Shown here: positions 59,494-64,000 of the stretch, one piece after another
Layout: the number at the start of each line of letters is the position of its first letter
How positions within the stretch are numbered: the first letter of the stretch is position 1
Assembly: GCF_034702125.1 (NCBI RefSeq)
Contig: NC_085860.1
Coordinates: 51,114,936-51,178,935, forward strand
DNA: 64,000 nucleotides
Direction of reading: 5' to 3'
Source: Engraulis encrasicolus
Taxonomy: Eukaryota > Chordata > Actinopteri > Clupeiformes > Engraulidae
Notes under the pieces: generated by a model
The model's database searches: none
Told to the model about the DNA's origin: nothing
What the model saw: only the letters and a program-made list of their open reading frames with translations
Position numbers and translations under genes: made by a program

Positions 59494-62400
59494 ATGGACC
59501 TGGTGGAGCCAATCCTGGCTGTTGCAGAGAAGCTGTACGCCCTCTGCGGGGAGGTGAAGGCCAACAAACAGCGTTGCAGGCGGCTGGCGCACCGCGTCTC
59601 CGCGCTCACGGAGATGTTGAAGGCGGTGAAGACGCGTGGTCTGGGTGGACAACCCCAACTTGTAGAACGAGGTCTTCTCGAGCTCAAACTCACGCTGGAG
59701 TCGGCACAAGAAGTAGTGGAAAAGTACGCGTCCATCAGTTATCTGAAACGCATCGTCCGCGCGTACGACTTGGGCGACGAGTTTGCCAGTCTGAACGAGC
59801 GATTGAACGATGCGGCGCAGCTTCTGTCGTTAGCTTTGGCCGCGGACCAGAGGGAGAAGTTGGATGAGGTGTTTCTGGAGACCCGGCGGATGACAGAAGA
59901 TGAGGAGGACAGGGAAACTGACCGACAGGACCTGCAGAAATGTACGTTTGGTTTCAGATCTCAACCCCCCCCCCCCCCCCCTTAACCCTTTGATTAGCTG
60001 TTTATGACAGTCATGATAAGATGTAATAATCTGTAATCGGTTATAATGGGTACTCTAAACTATGCAACTCATAATAATGTGGTATCTGTTTCTGCTGCAG
60101 TGTTAGAGGTGGCAGAGGCCATGAAAGAAGGTGTGGATGCGGTGCATGAAGTGGTGGATGAGACCAGTAGAGATGTGAAGAACATCAAAACCATGCTGGA
60201 ATCCTGTAAGTCAATGTGTGCCCCCCCCCCCCCCCCCCCCCTACAGTTAAGAGTCAGTGTGCTCTCCCTTCGTGTTTTGCCCAAGTGTGTGATGCTGTTG
60301 TCATTACAGGTGATAACAATAGTTATAGAATATAGTTCTATTCAGGCCTAGAGTGTTAATACAGGGCAATTCCTGGTGACAATAGTTTCTTCTTTTTTCT
60401 TAAACTTTTTTCTTAAGCATTGTCTGCATGGGAGAGCAAGAAACGCAATTTCAAATTCTTTGTATGACCAGTGCATGTAAAGAAATTGACAATAAACTTG
60501 ACTTGACTTGACTTGACTTGACTTGAAACTCTGGCCCACACTTTAGATTGGCCTGTGCACTAATGCCTAGGCCTTGTATTGGTTTCTGGCCGGTTTATAT
60601 TCAGATGTTTTCTTAATGATTTGTTAAAATTAAAAGGTTGAAAGTGACATTTGAATCCTTTACTTTTGAAAACTATGTCAAATTAATAACATGTTCCATG
60701 TATCCATTGACATGCCAGCAGAGGAAGCCAACAGTGAGTGATATTTTAACAAACTCACAAATCCTGCTTTTACCAGTTGTTATTGATTTTCTTCAGAAAT
60801 ATAGGCCTACGATTACAATAATGGTCTGCGCTCAGTGAAACAAACTCATGAATGATGTGCTGCATGGCTTGATGTGTCTTTGCCTGGTCTGGTTGTCAAT
60901 AAAACTAAAGGGTTTCTTGAGAAATGAGTTAACTTATCTGCGTGTGAAAACTGACTTGCTCTATGCATGTGTGATGTGGCAGGGTGATGTGGCATGTGTG
61001 CTGGACAATACGTGCTGACCTTCCGAACTATGGCGACTCGGTGTTACTCTTTGTTTTTTTTTGCTTTTTGTAAGATTTCTTTGGATTAGAATTAAAGTAC
61101 TTTAGTTCAATTTTGTAATGTTACTATGATTCTGTGGTGTGTGTGTGTATGCAGTACATGTGTAAACATTTCTGTGCATATTCCTAAATGCAGTGTAGAC
61201 CTACTGTTTGTGTTCATGTTGTTGTCCCCAATCCCCATTCAGTAAAGACTGGCTGTCGTGACGTGATATTGTTTCGCTGTGTTCAGTAAAGACTGGCTGT
61301 CGTGACGTGATATTGCTTCTCTGTGTTCAGTAAAGACTGGCTGTCGTGACGTGATATTGCTTCTCTGTGTTCAGTAAAGACTGGCTGTCGTGTCGTGACG
61401 TGATATTGCTTCTCTGTGAGTAAAGACTGGCTGTCGTGACGTGATATTGCTTCTCTGTGTTCAGTAAAGACTGGCTGTCGTGACGTGATATTGCTTCTCT
61501 GCGTTCAGTAAAGACTAGCTGCAGCCCTCTGCCGGACATCCGAGAGATTCGCATGGATGAGTTGACCTTTGACCTCCCCAAACGGCCCTTCATGACCACG
61601 CCCACGTCCGAGGTCTACAAAGGGGAGTTCAACAAGTTCACTGTGGCCATCAAGAGATACACCTACCCCATTAGCACTAACGCCAGGTGAGATAGCATGA
61701 AGAAATACATCTTAGCACTAATGCCAGGTGAGAGATGCACCTACCCCATTAGCACTAACGCCAGGTGAGATACCATCAACAGATACACCTTAGCACTAAC
61801 TGTTGTAACTCCAACACACTGACTATTTCACTTTAACTTTATTCAGGTCGAGTTTAAGTGAAATGGTCAGTGTGAGGGAGTTTTATATATATCTTTCTTG
61901 ATAAAATACTTCCGTATCTGGCTTTTAAATCCCTTTCAGCCAGGTGAGGAGCATCTTTAATAAGGAGGTGGAGACCATGAGGCGCTTCGAGTCGCCAAAC
62001 ATCCTCAGAATGTTTGGAATTTGTGTCCAGGATGAAAAAGGTGCATCAATTATATTCATTTTTTTGGCCATCTGTGATTCAAAGAGACTGAGGTGCTGTT
62101 TCCACATAGCAGGATATTTTTTTAGCAGGGTATTTTTTTTCTCCTGTTTAGGTGTAAACGCAACATGTGGATAAAAATAAATCCTCCATTGTAACAAATG
62201 CGTTTTAGCCCCCTAAATAAGATTTTTTTTTTCTCCTGCTTTTTATACCTGGATTTAAAATATCTGCTACGTGGAAACAGAAGGTCAAAACCAATGCAAA
62301 ACCAATGCAACCAGGAGAAAGAAATATCCACATATAAAAATATCCAGCTACGTGGAAACAGCACCTGAGTATGTTTGCAATGTACACTGTTCAAGTGTAT

Positions 62401-64000
62401 AGATCAACCATGTACTGTAGTGTAATTTTGTGTTCTCTATTCATTTTCATGCAGCAGAATCTAGACATGTAACTAATATGTAAAATGTATAATATTTCAT
62501 ATGGTTTATATTACATAATGTGATTATTAATTAATTTTTTATTTTCATTTCCATATTTGTTCTTTAATCTCAAAGGCCCGGACCCCAACTTCCTGATCGT
62601 CATGGAGTACTGTGAGAAGGGCTCGCTGAAACAGGTGCTGGATGATGGGAAGTACAAACTGCCCTGGGACAGGAAAGCCAGAATGTGTCTCGATGCAGCA
62701 CAAGGCCTGTACAGGTAATCATTACATTATATTGCATTGCATTTGGCAGACGCTTTATAACCAAAGCGACTTTCAAAAGAGGACATAATCATAGCCAACA
62801 TCACAAGCAGATACAAAGTGCACAGGAAATATACAGAGCAACAAGTGCAGATGCAAAGACGGGTCTTAATGTCATCATTTTCCTTCAATAAACAGTACAT
62901 TGCATTCATGTCCAAATGCTTGTAAGTGATGTCCTCAGTACGTATGAGAAAATAAAACATTTCGATTTAAATTTCAAATTAAATTTACACTTATTTAGTA
63001 TGGACATCACGTCATTGTTTTCCTCCGCAGGCTGCACCAGTCAGAGGAGAAGTTCAAGGTCCATGGATGTATCAACAGCAGTAAGTTTCTTGTTGGAGTG
63101 GGATACAGAGTCAAGGTGAGATGTGCTCTACTGTAGCCTATTGCTCTTTACTTCTAAAACAACTACAGGTATCTGGTGCCATCCTTCGGCAACATATTGC
63201 TGTCTAGATGTTGGTATGAATCCTTACCATATAGATTGAGTGTTAAGTTAGCAATTCTTCCAGATATCCTGATTTATTCATGTTTTAGATCATTTGTGTT
63301 TGATTTGAATAATCCTTCAAATTTGGTTTCATTGATGTTTTTCATGATTCTTCATAATGTTAGTAAGGTAGCGAAAGCACAAAACTGATGTACATGACTG
63401 TGTGTGACTTCTAATGTCACCACCAGTAATCCATGTGATATCTTCACGCACTCTCACACGGTATGATGGCAAGCCAGTGATCTGAGAATATCACCAGAGC
63501 AACAGTTCCTTAAAGGACCACTTCAGTCATTTTCAACATGCAGTAGTAATGCTCACACTACCCTGGACTTGTCAGTACCTGATGGTTTTTGTTCTTCTTC
63601 TGCAGCCTTTTCCGAGATCCTGGTCATTGTCATGGGGGCAGCGCTTTGTTTACATTTCAAAAAAACATTTTTATTTAGTCCCAAAAACATCCAAAAGGTT
63701 ACACAACATCAGCAGACAACTAGCAAACAGCGGTACTTTTGGGAAAATATTTGGAGTAGGCCTATGTTACATTTTTTAAAAAATGTAAACAAACGCTGCC
63801 CCCATTAGAATAGCTCGTATTTATATCTCGGAAAGGGCTTAGCCGAAAAATGTGGCATCACCGGGTACTGACAAGTCAAGGGTAGCGTGAGCAATAGCCT
63901 ACAACAGCATATTGAAATTGACTGAACTGGTCCTTTAATTAGACACAGCTAATTTCTCTGTTGACTGTTTTGTGCAGCTTGGAGGCTTTGAGCTGGCGAA
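59494..64000 (+). CDS. mlkl: MLKL, mixed-lineage kinase domain-like pseudokinase, 5' seven exons (cut by window end)
   Basis: Exons 59494-59941, 60101-60205, 61509-61686, 61940-62040, 62576-62714, 63031-63115 and 63978-64000 (incomplete). All phases fit, giving about 359 residues of an expected 470 or so. Exon 1 encodes the four-helix bundle that permeabilises membranes in necroptosis (CRRLAHRVSALTEML near residues 29-43). Exon 2 is the brace helix. Exons 3-7 start the pseudokinase that RIPK3 phosphorylates: VYKGEFNKFTVAIKRY with the ATP-site lysine, FESPNILRMFGIC, FLIVMEYCEKGSL, AAQGLYRLHQSE, and HGCINSSKFLV where active kinases have HRD. GGFEL replaces DFG, as in mammalian MLKL (GFEL). FESPNILR.FGIC is a hallmark of the family. 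The exon 4 donor (AAAAAG|GTGCAT) is weak. Exon 3 has junction arrays on both sides. The ATG follows an acceptor by two bases, so the 5' UTR is spliced. Confidence 0.95.
59965..59981 (+). repeat. Poly-C run after MLKL exon 1 donor
   Basis: Seventeen C, 24 bases past the exon end. Confidence 0.97.
60221..60241 (+). repeat. Poly-C run after MLKL exon 2 donor
   Basis: Twenty-one C, 16 bases past the exon end, followed by TACAG, an acceptor-like sequence. Confidence 0.97.
60405..60530 (-). mobile_element. LINE 3' tail with (TTGAC)n, in MLKL intron 2
   Basis: ATTTCAAATTCTTTGTATGACC-AGTGCATGTAAAGAAATTGA and the ACTTGACTTGACTTG tail match similar tails near 9560 and 47660. The strand call is tentative. 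Confidence 0.55.
61239..61508 (+). repeat. Six tandem copies of the MLKL exon 3 acceptor junction
   Basis: The 44-bp unit TTCAG|TAAAGACTGGCTGTCGTGACGTGATATTGCTTCTCTGTG is repeated before the true acceptor at 61508. Each copy has the TTCAG acceptor and the first exon bases (TAAAGACT). Confidence 0.92.
61687..61805 (+). repeat. Three copies of the MLKL exon 3 donor junction
   Basis: CATTAGCACTAACGCCAG|GTGAGA of the exon end recurs as TTAGCACTAATGCCAGGTGA (61713), CCCATTAGCACTAACGCCAG|GTGAGA (61745) and a remnant ATACACCTTAGCACTAAC (61783). Confidence 0.9.
62086..62370. mobile_element. Foldback MITE in MLKL intron 4
   Basis: GAGGTGCTGTTTCCACATAG and CTACGTGGAAACAGCACCTG are inverted ends. GGATATTTTT and AAAAATATCC are inside them. 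Confidence 0.85.
62725..62880. repeat. Interspersed repeat common in fish (GCATTTGGCAGACGCTTTAT)
   Basis: ATTGCATTTGGCAGACGCTT and CCAAAGCGACTTTCAAA resemble a widespread fish repeat known to me from other sequences. Only this copy is in the window. Confidence 0.5.
63510..63938. mobile_element. TTAA-flanked foldback MITE, family A, copy 3
   Basis: TTAA at 63510-63513 and 63935-63938. Ends AGGACCACTTCAGTCATTTT and GACTGAACTGGTCCT. Located in MLKL intron 6, ending 39 bp before exon 7. Confidence 0.85.

Overview
This window is eukaryotic, almost certainly from a ray-finned fish. It has vertebrate genes split into short exons by GT-AG introns, very long (GT)n/(CA)n tracts, and a dense load of small inverted-repeat DNA transposons (MITEs), tRNA-derived SINEs and fragments of an L2/CR1/Rex-type LINE. 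Nothing in the sequence fixes the order or species. All recognisable genes lie on the + strand.

Layout. 650-11191: the last six coding exons of an ankyrin-repeat gene resembling ANKRD27 (VARP), ending in a long Ser-Pro-Arg-rich exon. 11.2-19.4 kb: intergenic DNA with repeats, a possible promoter near 14.75 kb and a possible 5' UTR exon (15692-15841). 19636-28561: a complete six-exon coding region for the palmitoyltransferase ZDHHC7. 28.6-38.8 kb: its probable 3' UTR, then transposons, including a 4.1-kb element that contains a shorter copy of itself (32355-36475). 38812-45401 and 47003-53010: two tandem TMED6 genes (p24 cargo receptors) with the same four-exon structure. 53-59.5 kb: repeats. 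59494-64000: MLKL, the necroptosis executioner, cut by the window end in its pseudokinase domain. ZDHHC7, TMED6 and MLKL map to human 16q and ANKRD27 to 19q. As I recall, these two arms share ancestral linkage (both correspond largely to chicken chromosome 11), so the block looks like conserved vertebrate synteny rather than a functional cluster.

Main observation. About a dozen exon edges in all five genes have been copied in tandem into the neighbouring intron. Each copied unit straddles the splice site, so the introns carry arrays of decoy donors or acceptors. The arrays range from one ghost copy to about 28. The same process has copied across the stop codon of the ankyrin gene. In MLKL the array lies on an acceptor, and every decoy acceptor would give an in-frame stop just after the killer N-terminal domain.

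Other points of interest: (AC)/(GT) tracts placed to pair within TMED6 intron 1 and across ZDHHC7 exon 5; an antisense LINE fragment that supplies a perfect TACTAAC branch-site match for ZDHHC7 exon 6; two TTAA-targeting elements inserted at mirror-image sites of a third element; and a dispersed repeat with a hammerhead-ribozyme-like core.
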